DNA from: Anaerolineae bacterium
GTDB taxonomy: Bacteria > Chloroflexota > Anaerolineae > Aggregatilineales > Phototrophicaceae
Direction: 5' to 3'
Length of the DNA stretch: 64,000 bases
Assembly (NCBI GenBank): GCA_022841825.1
Contig: JALHQT010000001.1
Location: 868,001-932,000 of the forward strand
How positions within the stretch are numbered: the first letter of the stretch is position 1; each line of letters begins with the position of its first letter. Below are positions 54,126 to 63,273 of the stretch, piece after piece. Under the pieces are notes generated by a model, which saw only the letters and a program-made list of their open reading frames with translations, made no database searches and was not told the origin of the DNA. A program made the translations under genes and the position numbers.

Positions 54126-56175
54126 GCCATCACCAATCCTGCTCTGGCTAGCCCTCAACTTCATCGGGCTGTTACTTCTGAAACCGATCGTGCAAGCAAT
54201 TGCGCCGACCTTGACCCGGGTTGGCTTGGTCGTCGGCGTCGTCTTTATCATCGCCCTCGTCCCAGGACTGCTGGAAGCCAGACGCTGGCGAATGCGAAAT
54301 CTCGCGCTGCTTGCCAGCATCATCTCTCTTCTCATCTATTCGCTCACCGACTTTGGCAATTCGGAAAATCCGGTGTTCAACGCGGCGCTCATCACGAGCA
54401 TACTGGCAATTGGCGCACTCTTGCTGCGCGTGCTGGCTCAGGGAATGCAGGACAAAGCGTCGAACCCTCATATCTCGCTGATAAGACGGGTTTTGCAGAT
54501 GGCGGCTTTCATCGTTATGATCCTGATCATGAACATCCTGATGCTGGTCTACTTCAACCCACTGCAATGGCCCTTCATGTGGCCCGACCCACTCTTATAC
54601 GTCATCATCGCACTCGTCGCCGCTTACGTCTTGTTTCCATCCATGACCTCTGGCGCTTGGCTTCATCGCATCATCGGCGCGGCAATGCTGTTCGTCGGTC
54701 AGGCTCTGCTGCTGCACACCATTTTTGTGCTCATCGCGCAGCCGAGTCCCCTGGGCATTGTCTATTTCATCGGTTTCGCCGGGCTTGTCTGCGTCACATC
54801 GCTCAACTTCATCAACCAGCTCACGCCCAAAGCCCATCGCCAGACACCTACAATCACCGAACACTTACCGGTAGCCGTGATCATCCCAACCTACGGCGAA
54901 CCCATTGAAGTCCTCGAACAAACCGTTGCATCCATCCTGCGGCTGGAATACCCGCCAGATCGCCTTTTTGTCGTGGTCAGCGATGACGGTCATCGTGAGG
55001 AAGTCCGCAGCCTGGCAGCACGGTACGGCGTTCGCTACAACCCTGGTCCCCGCCGCGATGCCAAGGCAGGAAACCTGAACGACGCGCTTGCCTATATCGG
55101 AATCCATGCACCCGCTACGCAGCTCATTCTCACGCAGGATGCCGATGAAGTCATTCATCCGCACTTCCTGCGCAAGATGGTCGGTTTCTTCAACGCTGAC
55201 CCTCGCATGGCATTTGTGCAGGGTGGTAAAGAAGCCTTCGCCACGCCGAATGACTTATTCGGAACGCGCGACCGCATCTTCTATGATGTCATGCAGGTCG
55301 GTCGAAATGGGACGAATGCAGCCTTCGCCTGTGGGAGCGCCGTCTTATGGCGGCTGGAGCCGCTGGAGCAAATCGGGGGATTCTCGACCTGGAATGTCGT
55401 CGAAGACCTGACGACCTCTTATCATCTGCATGCTGCCGGCTATCGCTCGGAATATGTCAGTGAGATTTTCTCGATAGGACTCGCGCCCGAAGATATCCCT
55501 GGACTGATCAAGCAGCGTGGCACCTGGGCGGTTGACAACTGGCGGTTATTCCTCTTTGATAATCCGCTCTGGCGCAAAGGGCTTACCCTCGCCCAACGCC
55601 TACAGTATCTCGAGCTGGGGATGTTCTACGCCTGCACGGCGTTTTTCACGCCCATCATCATGATTGTGCCTGTCTGGACGCTCTTGACTGGCGACTACAT
55701 TCCGCTACAGGGTGCTGCGGTATTTCCCTGGATTGTCACAACCGCTCTGTACTACATCGCAATCTCGCATGGCAGAGTTGCCCATGTCATTCGCATGTGG
55801 CAGTACTGGATCTGCATGGGACCAACCTACCTGTATGCATTCTTCATTGCGCTGCGGAGCAGAACAAAGAAACCCTCGTACAAAGTCACCCGCAAGACCC
55901 GACTCAATGGCTTTTATGGTCATCTGGTCTTGCCGCAGTTGCTCTATCTGGTGTTAGGGACCATCTCGTTGCTTGGGTTAGTACTCAGCCCACGTAACAT
56001 TCCCTTCGACATGCTGCTGATCAACGCCTTCATTGTCATCTTCTTCGCCATGATGTACTTTGCCATCATCCGGGCAGCCTTTTACAAGGTAACCTGGACG
56101 CGCGCTGCTCCCGTCCAGGAGTCGCCAGCCCAGCCCCTGAATGTTGCGGTGGGAAGCCAAGCTAGCGGCGACTGA
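54115..56175 (+). CDS. Cellulose-synthase-like GT2 membrane glycosyltransferase
   Basis: A 686-residue processive-type GT2 enzyme with about six N-terminal and four C-terminal helices around a cytoplasmic catalytic domain. Catalytic motifs are VVVSDDGH (D near 290), LTQDADEV (DxD near 341), VVEDLTTSY (base Asp near 428) and, in place of QxxRW, KQRGTWAVD near 466, where Thr replaces the usual Arg. BcsA-type enzymes extrude polysaccharide while polymerising. There is no PilZ domain, so cyclic-di-GMP control of the usual kind is absent. The product is unknown. It ends overlapping the convergent recD2 gene by 14 bases. Confidence 0.88.
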   Translation: MNFKPSPILLWLALNFIGLLLLKPIVQAIAPTLTRVGLVVGVVFIIALVPGLLEARRWRMRNLALLASIISLLIYSLTDFGNSENPVFNAALITSILAIGALLLRVLAQGMQDKASNPHISLIRRVLQMAAFIVMILIMNILMLVYFNPLQWPFMWPDPLLYVIIALVAAYVLFPSMTSGAWLHRIIGAAMLFVGQALLLHTIFVLIAQPSPLGIVYFIGFAGLVCVTSLNFINQLTPKAHRQTPTITEHLPVAVIIPTYGEPIEVLEQTVASILRLEYPPDRLFVVVSDDGHREEVRSLAARYGVRYNPGPRRDAKAGNLNDALAYIGIHAPATQLILTQDADEVIHPHFLRKMVGFFNADPRMAFVQGGKEAFATPNDLFGTRDRIFYDVMQVGRNGTNAAFACGSAVLWRLEPLEQIGGFSTWNVVEDLTTSYHLHAAGYRSEYVSEIFSIGLAPEDIPGLIKQRGTWAVDNWRLFLFDNPLWRKGLTLAQRLQYLELGMFYACTAFFTPIIMIVPVWTLLTGDYIPLQGAAVFPWIVTTALYYIAISHGRVAHVIRMWQYWICMGPTYLYAFFIALRSRTKKPSYKVTRKTRLNGFYGHLVLPQLLYLVLGTISLLGLVLSPRNIPFDMLLINAFIVIFFAMMYFAIIRAAFYKVTWTRAAPVQESPAQPLNVAVGSQASGD

Positions 56176-58423
56176 GCCGTGCCAGTAAGCCGCTGTATCG
56201 CGCAGCGACCTTGTTGTTCTTGACCGCCATATGCACCGCTTTACGACTGCCAACGAGAACCACCATCTGCTTTGCACGGGTCACCGCCGTGTAGAGCAGA
56301 TTGCGCTGTAGCATCATGTAGTGCTGCGTCATGATCGGCATCACAACGCAGGGATACTCGCTGCCCTGGCTGCGGTGCGTGCTGATGCAGTAAGCGTGGA
56401 TCAACTCCTCTGCCGCCTCAGTGAATTCGTACAGAACGTAACGCCCGTCAATGACGACCTCGATCTGGTTGTCGTCGAAATCCATCGCATAAATGCGTCC
56501 GATGTCACCGTTGAACACCTCGCGGTCATAGTTGTTCTTGGTCTGCATGACCTTATCGCCAACGCGAAACAACTTGCCACCCAACTGCCGCTGTGCCATC
56601 CGCCGGTCGCCGTTCAACTGCGCCTGGAGCTGTTCGTTCAGGGCATGAACACCCACTGCCCCGCGATACATCGGCGCGATCACCTGCACGTCATTAAGCG
56701 GATCAAGTCCGAACTTGCTCGGCAGCCGGTTGACGACAATATCGACCAGCAGCGCGCCAGCCTCCTCTGGTTCCTCCGCTCCAAAAAAGAAGAAGTCCTT
56801 GCTGCGATTGTCCAGCGTCGGCGCCTCGCCGTGATTGATGCGATGGGCGTTGGCGATGATCTGACTGTCTTCACTCTGGCGAAAGATCGCGTCCAAGCGC
56901 GTCACATGGGCAATGCCGCTCTCGATGACATCGCGCAGCACGTTCCCTGCGCCGACGCTGGGGAGCTGATCGACATCGCCAACCAGGAGCAAATGTGTAC
57001 CAGGGCGCAGCGCACGCAGCAAATCATTGAACAACAGTAAGTCGATCATTGACGCTTCATCCACGACCAGCATATCGACCTTGAGGGGATTGTCCTCGTC
57101 CTGATCGAACCCCTCGCCGGGGATATATCCTAGGAGGCGATGGATTGTCATCGCCTGTTCGCCCGTCGCCTCGCTCAGGCGCTTCGCCGCGCGCCCCGTC
57201 GGGCTGGCAAGCGCGAAGACGAACTTCTGGTCGCGCAGCGCCTCAATGACCATCTTAAGCGTGGTGGTCTTCCCCGTGCCGGGACCGCCCGTGAGGACGC
57301 TTACGGGCTGCTGCAGTGCTGCCTGCACTGCGCTCTGCTGCTGCGGGCTAAGGCTGATATCACCTCGCGCAGCGATGGACGGGAGGAACGTCACCCAATC
57401 CAGCTTGTCCGCCGCAGCGCGAATGCGCGAGTGCGCGGCAGCCAGCGCCTGAAGATTTTCCGCCGCGCCCACCTCTGCATCATAGTAAAGTGGCAGGTAC
57501 ATCGCCTCTTCGCCAGCGAGGACGCGGTCATCGCGGACAATATTGCCTTTTGCGATTTCCCCTATCAGCAGCGTATCGAGCGTCAATGGCGTCGGCATCG
57601 GCGCGATTTGCGTCTCGTCGGGTGCCGCACCCTCGTCGAGCTTGAGCATCTCGGTGGTCGATCTGAGGAGCTGCGGACGAGTCGCGTAAACGTGCCCATC
57701 GCGCGCCAATTGATTCAGTGCATAGTGTAGCCCGGCACGCATACGATGTGGCGAATCCGGCGGCGTCCCCATCTTGCGGGCGATGTCGTCCGCGCGCACG
57801 AAGCCGATGCCGTTCACTTCATCTGCCAGGGTATAAGGATTACCTTTGACCTGATCGACGGTCGTGAAACCATAGTGCTTGTAGATGCGCGTCGCCATCC
57901 TGGCGGTCACACCGTAACCTTGCAGAAAGATCATCGCCTGGCGCGCGCCCTGGTTCTCGACCCACGCCCGCGCCAAACGCTCCGCGAGGTCACGCTTGAG
58001 CCCTGGCACGTCTTTGAGTTTTTCCGGCTCCTGATCGAGGACATCGAGCGTCTTCGCGCCGAAGTGATCGACAATCCTCTGTGCGGTGCGTTCGCCTATA
58101 CCCTTGACAATGCCGCTGCTGAGATAGTTGATGATGCCGGTTTCAGTCGTCGGCAGGATAGGCGTACAGGTTTCCGCACGGAACTGCTTGCCATACTTCG
58201 CGTCATCGATCCAAAAGCCGGTGAAGCGTACCATCTCGCCCGTTCCCAACTCTGGCATAATGCCAACCACGGCGACAGTGCCGTCGCGCGCCTCGGCATC
58301 ATAGACGCGCGTGTCCGGCTTGATCTTGGCGACCGTATAACCGTTCTCCTCGTTGTAGAACGTGATGCGCTCGATAGTCCCGTTTAGAGTTTCGGTTCGA
58401 AACAAAGGCTGCTGCACAGGCAT
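56162..58423 (-). CDS. recD2: RecD2-type DNA helicase
   Basis: A 753-residue 5'-3' superfamily 1B helicase. An N-terminal OB-like region and two helix-hairpin-helix-like segments (GIVKGIGERTAQRIVDHFG; LKDVPGLKRDLAERLARAW) precede the motor. Helicase motifs are GGPGTGKTTTLKMV near 378, LVVDEASMID (motif II), LLVGDVDQLPSVGAGNVL (motif III) and the C-terminal AYCISTHRSQGSEYPCVVMP with LLYTAVTRAK (motifs V-VI). RecD2 acts outside RecBCD in repair and replication-fork processing. No recB or recC is adjacent. The gene overlaps the convergent GT2 gene at its 3' end. Confidence 0.94.
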   Translation of the reverse strand: MPVQQPLFRTETLNGTIERITFYNEENGYTVAKIKPDTRVYDAEARDGTVAVVGIMPELGTGEMVRFTGFWIDDAKYGKQFRAETCTPILPTTETGIINYLSSGIVKGIGERTAQRIVDHFGAKTLDVLDQEPEKLKDVPGLKRDLAERLARAWVENQGARQAMIFLQGYGVTARMATRIYKHYGFTTVDQVKGNPYTLADEVNGIGFVRADDIARKMGTPPDSPHRMRAGLHYALNQLARDGHVYATRPQLLRSTTEMLKLDEGAAPDETQIAPMPTPLTLDTLLIGEIAKGNIVRDDRVLAGEEAMYLPLYYDAEVGAAENLQALAAAHSRIRAAADKLDWVTFLPSIAARGDISLSPQQQSAVQAALQQPVSVLTGGPGTGKTTTLKMVIEALRDQKFVFALASPTGRAAKRLSEATGEQAMTIHRLLGYIPGEGFDQDEDNPLKVDMLVVDEASMIDLLLFNDLLRALRPGTHLLLVGDVDQLPSVGAGNVLRDVIESGIAHVTRLDAIFRQSEDSQIIANAHRINHGEAPTLDNRSKDFFFFGAEEPEEAGALLVDIVVNRLPSKFGLDPLNDVQVIAPMYRGAVGVHALNEQLQAQLNGDRRMAQRQLGGKLFRVGDKVMQTKNNYDREVFNGDIGRIYAMDFDDNQIEVVIDGRYVLYEFTEAAEELIHAYCISTHRSQGSEYPCVVMPIMTQHYMMLQRNLLYTAVTRAKQMVVLVGSRKAVHMAVKNNKVAARYSGLLARLSRR

Positions 58424-58470
58424 CCACCCTGCTGAAAAGCGCTACACACCCATTGTAGTCCGCGTGCGCC

Positions 58471-59616
58471 TCATACCGGCACATTGAAGCGAGACAGCGC
58501 GAACATATCAATATCGCGACTGGTCTCGCCCTCCATCGCCAAATCGACCATGATATCGCCAATCAGCGTGCTGTACTTAAAGGCATGTCCGGAGCAGCAG
58601 GCACCTATCACCATCTGAGAATTCTGCGGATGCCGATCAATGATGAAGTGTTCGTCTGGCGTCATCGTGTATAGGCACACGCGCGATGACTTGAGCGCTA
58701 CATCCGCCGCAGGAAGATACTGCTTGCTCCATGCGCGCGCCTTGTCACTCACTTCGGCGTCTGGTGACGATTTGCTCTCTTCAGGATGCCCCAGGCGTGC
58801 GCCGCCATGCCAAGCGACTTTCAGACCGCTGCCATCCACGCTGGGAATGCCATAGGTGGGCAAGCCCCACTCCGCCTGAGTGTGGGCAATGAAGGCAGGA
58901 AACCGCCCAGGCTCATACTCGTGTGCGGGTTCTGGTGCGAAGTAATTCTCCTGGCAGCGAACGACTTGCAGCGGCAGCGACAACCCCACCTGTCCCAAAA
59001 GGTCGTTCGCCCATCCACCAGCCGCCAGCACAAGGCGAGCCGCCGAGTAGTCTTCTCCGTTCGCTTTGACTGCGACGCCATCGCCGGCCGCAGAAATCAT
59101 CTCCACATGCGACTTTTCACGGACGACAGCGCCGCGCATTTCTGCCAATCGCACATGCGCGCGCACACAGTGCGAAGCACGCAGCACGCCCGTATCCGCC
59201 TGGTATAGCGCGACCTGATCATGGTCCAGATGGAACTGCGGGTAACGCTGGAGCACCTCAGAAGTGGAGAGCAGTTCAAAAGGAATTCGTTCGGCGGTCA
59301 GACTGATCACCCGGTTGTGGATTTCCGGCTCATGTTCCCGTCCAATGTCGATCCCACCGGACGCGATCATGAGCTGCTCGCCAGAGTCTTCCTCAAGCGC
59401 CCGCCACATCGGGTAGACAACCTTGGACATGCGGACGTAATGTGGATGGTCGTAGGCATAGCGGATAATGCGCGATACACCATGACTGCTGCCGTGCTGG
59501 TGATCGATTTCGAACTGTTCAAGCAGCAGCACGCTGTGACCGCGTCTTGCCGCGTGGTAGGCGGCAGCACTGCCAATGGCACCCGCTCCGATGACGATCA
59601 GATCGTAAGTTGACAT
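58471..59616 (-). CDS. Sarcosine oxidase/N-methyltryptophan oxidase-like flavoenzyme
   Basis: A 381-residue FAD enzyme of the monomeric sarcosine oxidase (MSOX/SolA) family, which oxidises secondary amines to release formaldehyde and peroxide. Visible: DLIVIGAGAIGSAAAYHAARRG, the LLEQFEIDHQHGSSHGVSRIIRYAY segment with the family SSHG...RxIR motif, and the C-terminal ACCSGHAFKYSTLIGDIMVDLA, whose Cys in CCSGHAFK is the usual covalent FAD attachment. The exact amine cannot be read. It lies 47 bases upstream of recD2 on the same strand without functional link. Confidence 0.9.
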   Translation of the reverse strand: MSTYDLIVIGAGAIGSAAAYHAARRGHSVLLLEQFEIDHQHGSSHGVSRIIRYAYDHPHYVRMSKVVYPMWRALEEDSGEQLMIASGGIDIGREHEPEIHNRVISLTAERIPFELLSTSEVLQRYPQFHLDHDQVALYQADTGVLRASHCVRAHVRLAEMRGAVVREKSHVEMISAAGDGVAVKANGEDYSAARLVLAAGGWANDLLGQVGLSLPLQVVRCQENYFAPEPAHEYEPGRFPAFIAHTQAEWGLPTYGIPSVDGSGLKVAWHGGARLGHPEESKSSPDAEVSDKARAWSKQYLPAADVALKSSRVCLYTMTPDEHFIIDRHPQNSQMVIGACCSGHAFKYSTLIGDIMVDLAMEGETSRDIDMFALSRFNVPV

Positions 59617-59737
59617 GGCACATGCCCTCTTGCTGTGTGAACGAGAATGCAGCTTTTAACACAGTTCAGCGGGTTAGGCGAACTTTGTGGGTAGACACAT
59701 CTTTAGCGTTCCGGCGATAGTTCCGGCAGCAAAGTCG

Positions 59738-59986
59738 CTACACACCGCTTTGAGTCAGCGAATGAATGACTGAACGAATGGCACTGGCAATATCGGGGTG
59801 ATCGTCCGCAAACAGGATGAGCGCCTTATCGAGTCGCTCGCGCAGCCCGTCATGGCTTCCACTCTCGGCAGCGCCTCGCAAGTCCTCCAGCAGTGTGTCG
59901 ATCTCGACCTGTTGCTCAGTGCTGACTGCGCTTTCGTCCAGGGTCTGGCGCAGCGAATCCAGGGATTGCTTGACTGTAGGTTCCAT
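59738..59986 (-). CDS. DUF4404 family protein
   Basis: An 82-residue acidic, fully helical protein (QSLDSLRQTLDE, EQQVEIDTLLEDLRGAAESG, LRERLDKALILFADDHPDIA, IRSVIHSLTQSGV). The amphipathic pattern and the ending HPDIA...IHSLTQSGV match DUF4404 proteins as I recall them. Function is unknown. A frame opens as far up as 60127, but ATG 59986 has GGGAGGG 4 bases upstream and gives the normal family length. It stands alone between the sarcosine-oxidase-like gene and the liv operon terminator. Confidence 0.75.
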   Translation of the reverse strand: MEPTVKQSLDSLRQTLDESAVSTEQQVEIDTLLEDLRGAAESGSHDGLRERLDKALILFADDHPDIASAIRSVIHSLTQSGV

Positions 59987-60108
59987 GATGCCCTCCCAGA
60001 GCAGCGAGTCTTCAAGACACTCTCCATGATACCGCCTGATCGGCGAACGGGGCAATCGTGAAAGATTAGACATCGACATGGATCGGACATTGCGGACAGT
60101 CCCGCTTA

Positions 60109-60138
60109 AAAGAAGGGCGCCCACCATTGTGAGCGCCC
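60109..60138 (-). terminator. Terminator of the liv operon
   Basis: On the minus strand GGGCGC and GCGCCC (60133-60138 and 60115-60120) form a 6-bp GC stem with a 12-base loop, followed by TTCTTTT (60114-60108). It lies 70 bases after the livF stop codon. Confidence 0.7.
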
Positions 60139-60208
60139 ATCACTGCGTCCTCATACTCGAAAACATCCAGGGAGATTTGAATTCAGCGCAATATCGCCCA
60201 CAGGGGCA

Positions 60209-60925
60209 TCAGCTTTCGCCGAGATACGCCTTCCGCACGCTGTCATTCACCATCAGTGCGGCAGCGCTGTCCTTAAGCACGATCTGCCCTGTCTGCAAGA
60301 CATACCCGCGCGAAGCGATTTCGAGCGCCATCAGCGCGTTTTGCTCCACCAGCAGGATCGTCTTGCCCTGCGCGTTGATACGCTTGATGATCTCGAAGAT
60401 CAGCTCGACCAACACGGGCGCAAGACCCATTGACGGTTCATCGAGCAGCAAAATATCCGGGTCACTCATCAGTGCACGGCTGATCGCCAGCATCTGTTGC
60501 TCGCCGCCCGACAGTGTCCCGCCCTTCTGAAAAAGGCGTTCCTTGATGCGGGGGAAGAACTCAAATGCCTGTTCCATGCGCTGCGTAATCAGACTGGGAT
60601 CGTTAACGTTCCAGGCACCAATTTCCAGATTCTCGCGAACACTCAATTCGGGGAAAATCCGTCGCCCTTCTGGGACGTGGGCAACCCCCAACGCCGTGAC
60701 TTCGTGAGGACGTTTGTTGGTGATGTCCTTGCCGTCGAGCCTGATGCTGCCTTGTCTTGCCTTTGCGATCCCGCTGATGGTACGCAGGATGGTGCTCTTG
60801 CCAGCACCGTTGCTGCCAATGAGTGTGACAATCTCGCCTTTGTTGACGGTAACATCAATCCCCTTCAGCGCGTGGATGTGACCATAGTAGGTGTGCAGTC
60901 CCTGAATTTCAAGCACGGGTTGCAT
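60209..60925 (-). CDS. livF: Branched-chain amino-acid ABC transporter ATPase LivF
   Basis: A 238-residue ATPase of the HAAT family importer. Walker A GSNGAGKSTILRTI, the LivF-type region VPEGRRIFPELSVRENLEIGA, signature LSGGEQQMLAISRAL, Walker B ILLLDEPSMGLAP and switch LVEQN are intact. It is the last gene of the operon, followed by a terminator. GGAGG lies 13 bases before ATG 60925. The start of the longer frame at 60976 is unneeded. It overlaps livG by 17 bases. Confidence 0.95.
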   Translation of the reverse strand: MQPVLEIQGLHTYYGHIHALKGIDVTVNKGEIVTLIGSNGAGKSTILRTISGIAKARQGSIRLDGKDITNKRPHEVTALGVAHVPEGRRIFPELSVRENLEIGAWNVNDPSLITQRMEQAFEFFPRIKERLFQKGGTLSGGEQQMLAISRALMSDPDILLLDEPSMGLAPVLVELIFEIIKRINAQGKTILLVEQNALMALEIASRGYVLQTGQIVLKDSAAALMVNDSVRKAYLGES

Positions 60926-61709
60926 TTTTGTTCGCCTCCTCCGTCGCGCGCCGCCCCAGGTACGCCTCAACCACACGCGGATTAGCCCGAATTTCTGCCG
61001 GGCTGCCTGCTGCGATCTTTTCGCCGTAATCGAGGACTGAAATGTATTCGCTGATGCCCATGACCACCTTCATGTCATGTTCGATGAGTACGACCGTCAC
61101 ACCCTTCTCATCGCGGATTCGACGGAACAAGCCCATCGCGGCTTCGCTTTCCTGGGGGTTCATCCCGGCTGTGGGTTCGTCCAACAGGATCAATTTGGGA
61201 TCGCTTGCCAGCGCACGAGCGATTTCCAGACGACGCTGGTCGCCATAGGGCAGATTGCGAGCGACCTCATCGCCCTTGCCACCCAAACCGACGAAGCGCA
61301 GCAGGTCGCTCGCTTTCTCGCGGACATGGACTTCCTGCTTGGCAAACCCACCCACGCGGAGGATGGTGAATACCATGTTGATATTCAGGCGAGGGTGCAT
61401 CCCCACCATCACGTTTTCCAGCGCCGACATCCCCGGAAACAGTCGGATGTTCTGGAATGTGCGGCTCATCCCGGCTTTGCAGACCTGGTCAGGGCGTAAA
61501 CCGAGCAGCGAACGACCGGCGAAGTTGACCGAACCATTGTCCGGCTTGTAAATTCCGGTCAGCAGATTGAAGAACGTGGTCTTACCCGCGCCGTTCGGTC
61601 CAATGATTGCGCTGATGCTGCCCTGTGGCACGACGAGACTGACATTCTTGACCGCCGTTAAGCCGCCAAATGTCTTGAGCAGATCATTGACTTCAAGAAG
61701 ATTTGCCAT
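60909..61709 (-). CDS. livG: Branched-chain amino-acid ABC transporter ATPase LivG
   Basis: A 266-residue ATPase. Features are GPNGAGKTTFFNLLTGIYKPDNG, the LivG-type GMSRTFQNIRLFPGMSALENVMVG, NLPYGDQRRLEIARAL as variant signature, LLDEPTAGMNPQE and VLIEHDMKVVM. LivG pairs with LivF as the two different ATPases of the importer. The gene begins 5 bases after the livM stop codon and is co-transcribed. Confidence 0.95.
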   Translation of the reverse strand: MANLLEVNDLLKTFGGLTAVKNVSLVVPQGSISAIIGPNGAGKTTFFNLLTGIYKPDNGSVNFAGRSLLGLRPDQVCKAGMSRTFQNIRLFPGMSALENVMVGMHPRLNINMVFTILRVGGFAKQEVHVREKASDLLRFVGLGGKGDEVARNLPYGDQRRLEIARALASDPKLILLDEPTAGMNPQESEAAMGLFRRIRDEKGVTVVLIEHDMKVVMGISEYISVLDYGEKIAAGSPAEIRANPRVVEAYLGRRATEEANKNATRA

Positions 61710-61714
61710 AGTCG

Positions 61715-63271
61715 TTAGTCCCCCGCCCCCGCAGCTTTGTTCTGCTCTTGCTCACGTTTGCTCGCCGCCAACTCCATCTTTCGGCGCGGTTCAGGCAGCA
61801 ACCCGCTGGGGCGGAAGATCATCATGATCACCAGCAGAACGCCGAAGACGAGACGCTCGTAGCGCGCAGGCTCAAGCTGAGACGGCCAATTGGCAATCGG
61901 GAAATCCTGTGCCCCAAAACTGCTGATCGCGATGTAGACACCCAGAAGTGCTGCCACCGCAGGCACGAGGTAGCTGAACCAGCCTTCGCGGCGCTTCAGC
62001 GCCGCCCGGAGCTGACGATATGCCCAGTAAAGCAGCAAGCCCCCCACGACGACCGCCGCAGCAATAATGAACCAACCGGGGATAACCGCATCAACGTTCT
62101 TCCAGGCATTGATTTGCAGCGACAGGTTCTTTAACACCTGCAAGTTGAGCAGCGTCACAACAACCGCTCCCAACAACACGCCGCGAATTCCCCCCAGCCC
62201 ACCGACGATGACCATCGCCAGGATCGAAATCGATTGAATGAGGCTGAAGCTCTCCGGGCTTACAAATGTCTGCTTCGCCCCATACAAGACGCCGAGCGCC
62301 CCGGCAAATGCGGCACCGCTGGCGAACGCCATCAGCTTCATCCGTGTCAACGGCACGCCCATCGCAATCGCCGCTGTTTCATCTTCGCGGATCGCCGTCC
62401 ATGCGCGCCCAATCGGCGAGTTCTCCAGGTTGCGCGCGACGACGATGATCACCACGATCATCAGGATTGCGATGAAGTAGAAGAGAATCTGATACGCAAG
62501 GGGTTCCACGTTGGCAATTGGACGCCCCGTGATCTGCTCCATCCCTATCACGAACGGATGCAGGAAGTCTGCTGACGGTCGCGACACCGTATCCAATCCC
62601 TGCGATCCATTGGTGATATTCACTGGAGAGCCAAGGTTATTGGCGACAATTCGGATAATCTCGCCAAAGCCCAGCGTGACGATGGCGAGGTAGTCCCCGC
62701 GCAGGCGCAGCACAGGCAGACCGAGGAGGATGCCCGCGACGCCGGCAAAGAACACACCAAGGAAGACAAACCCGTAGAAGGCGTTCGCAGATACTGTCCA
62801 GTTATTGATCGTAAAAATGGTATCGATTGGCGAGGTAAACATCGCCCAGGTATAGGCACCCACGGCGAAAAAGGCGATGTAGCCCAGGTCAAGCAGCCCG
62901 GCAAAGCCGACGACGATATTCAACCCCAGCGCCAGCCCGGCAAAAATGCAGATCTGAATCGCAAGTTCGAGATAGGTGCTGTCAAAGATGCCTAGCAGCG
63001 GCAAAAGGATGATGAGCTGAATCGCAATCAGCGCCAGTTTGATCTTTCCATCCAGCGGCGACGCGAGAATCAGGAAGGGTGCCAGCACGAATGGCGGGAA
63101 GAAGATCATGCTAAGGAGTGGAAACACGGTGCTGCCGCGATCCAAGCCAATCAGTAGTCCCAGCGACAACAACAAATAAGCGATGATGGCAACCAGCGCC
63201 ACCATCGGCTGCTTCAGAAAGCCAAGCATCTGCGCCAGTGGGTTTGAGGTGGAGGATGTTCTTGCAGTCAT
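61715..63271 (-). CDS. livM: Branched-chain amino-acid ABC transporter permease LivM, extended
   Basis: A 518-residue permease with the LivM core: ALGLNIVVGFAGLLDLGYIAFFAVGAYTWA, RLRGDYLAIVTLGFGEIIRIV, the RAWTAIREDETAAIAMGV coupling loop and VIVGGLGGIRGVLLGAVVV. Two extra N-terminal helices are common. Unusual is an added stretch of about 100 residues with two more predicted helices between VTLLNLQ and the normal C-terminal RLVFGVLLVIMMIFRPSGLL. Typical LivM proteins have 320-430 residues. It begins 3 bases after the livH stop. A Glu/Lys-rich tail ends the protein. Confidence 0.92.
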   Translation of the reverse strand: MTARTSSTSNPLAQMLGFLKQPMVALVAIIAYLLLSLGLLIGLDRGSTVFPLLSMIFFPPFVLAPFLILASPLDGKIKLALIAIQLIILLPLLGIFDSTYLELAIQICIFAGLALGLNIVVGFAGLLDLGYIAFFAVGAYTWAMFTSPIDTIFTINNWTVSANAFYGFVFLGVFFAGVAGILLGLPVLRLRGDYLAIVTLGFGEIIRIVANNLGSPVNITNGSQGLDTVSRPSADFLHPFVIGMEQITGRPIANVEPLAYQILFYFIAILMIVVIIVVARNLENSPIGRAWTAIREDETAAIAMGVPLTRMKLMAFASGAAFAGALGVLYGAKQTFVSPESFSLIQSISILAMVIVGGLGGIRGVLLGAVVVTLLNLQVLKNLSLQINAWKNVDAVIPGWFIIAAAVVVGGLLLYWAYRQLRAALKRREGWFSYLVPAVAALLGVYIAISSFGAQDFPIANWPSQLEPARYERLVFGVLLVIMMIFRPSGLLPEPRRKMELAASKREQEQNKAAGAGD

Positions 63272-63273
63272 GA

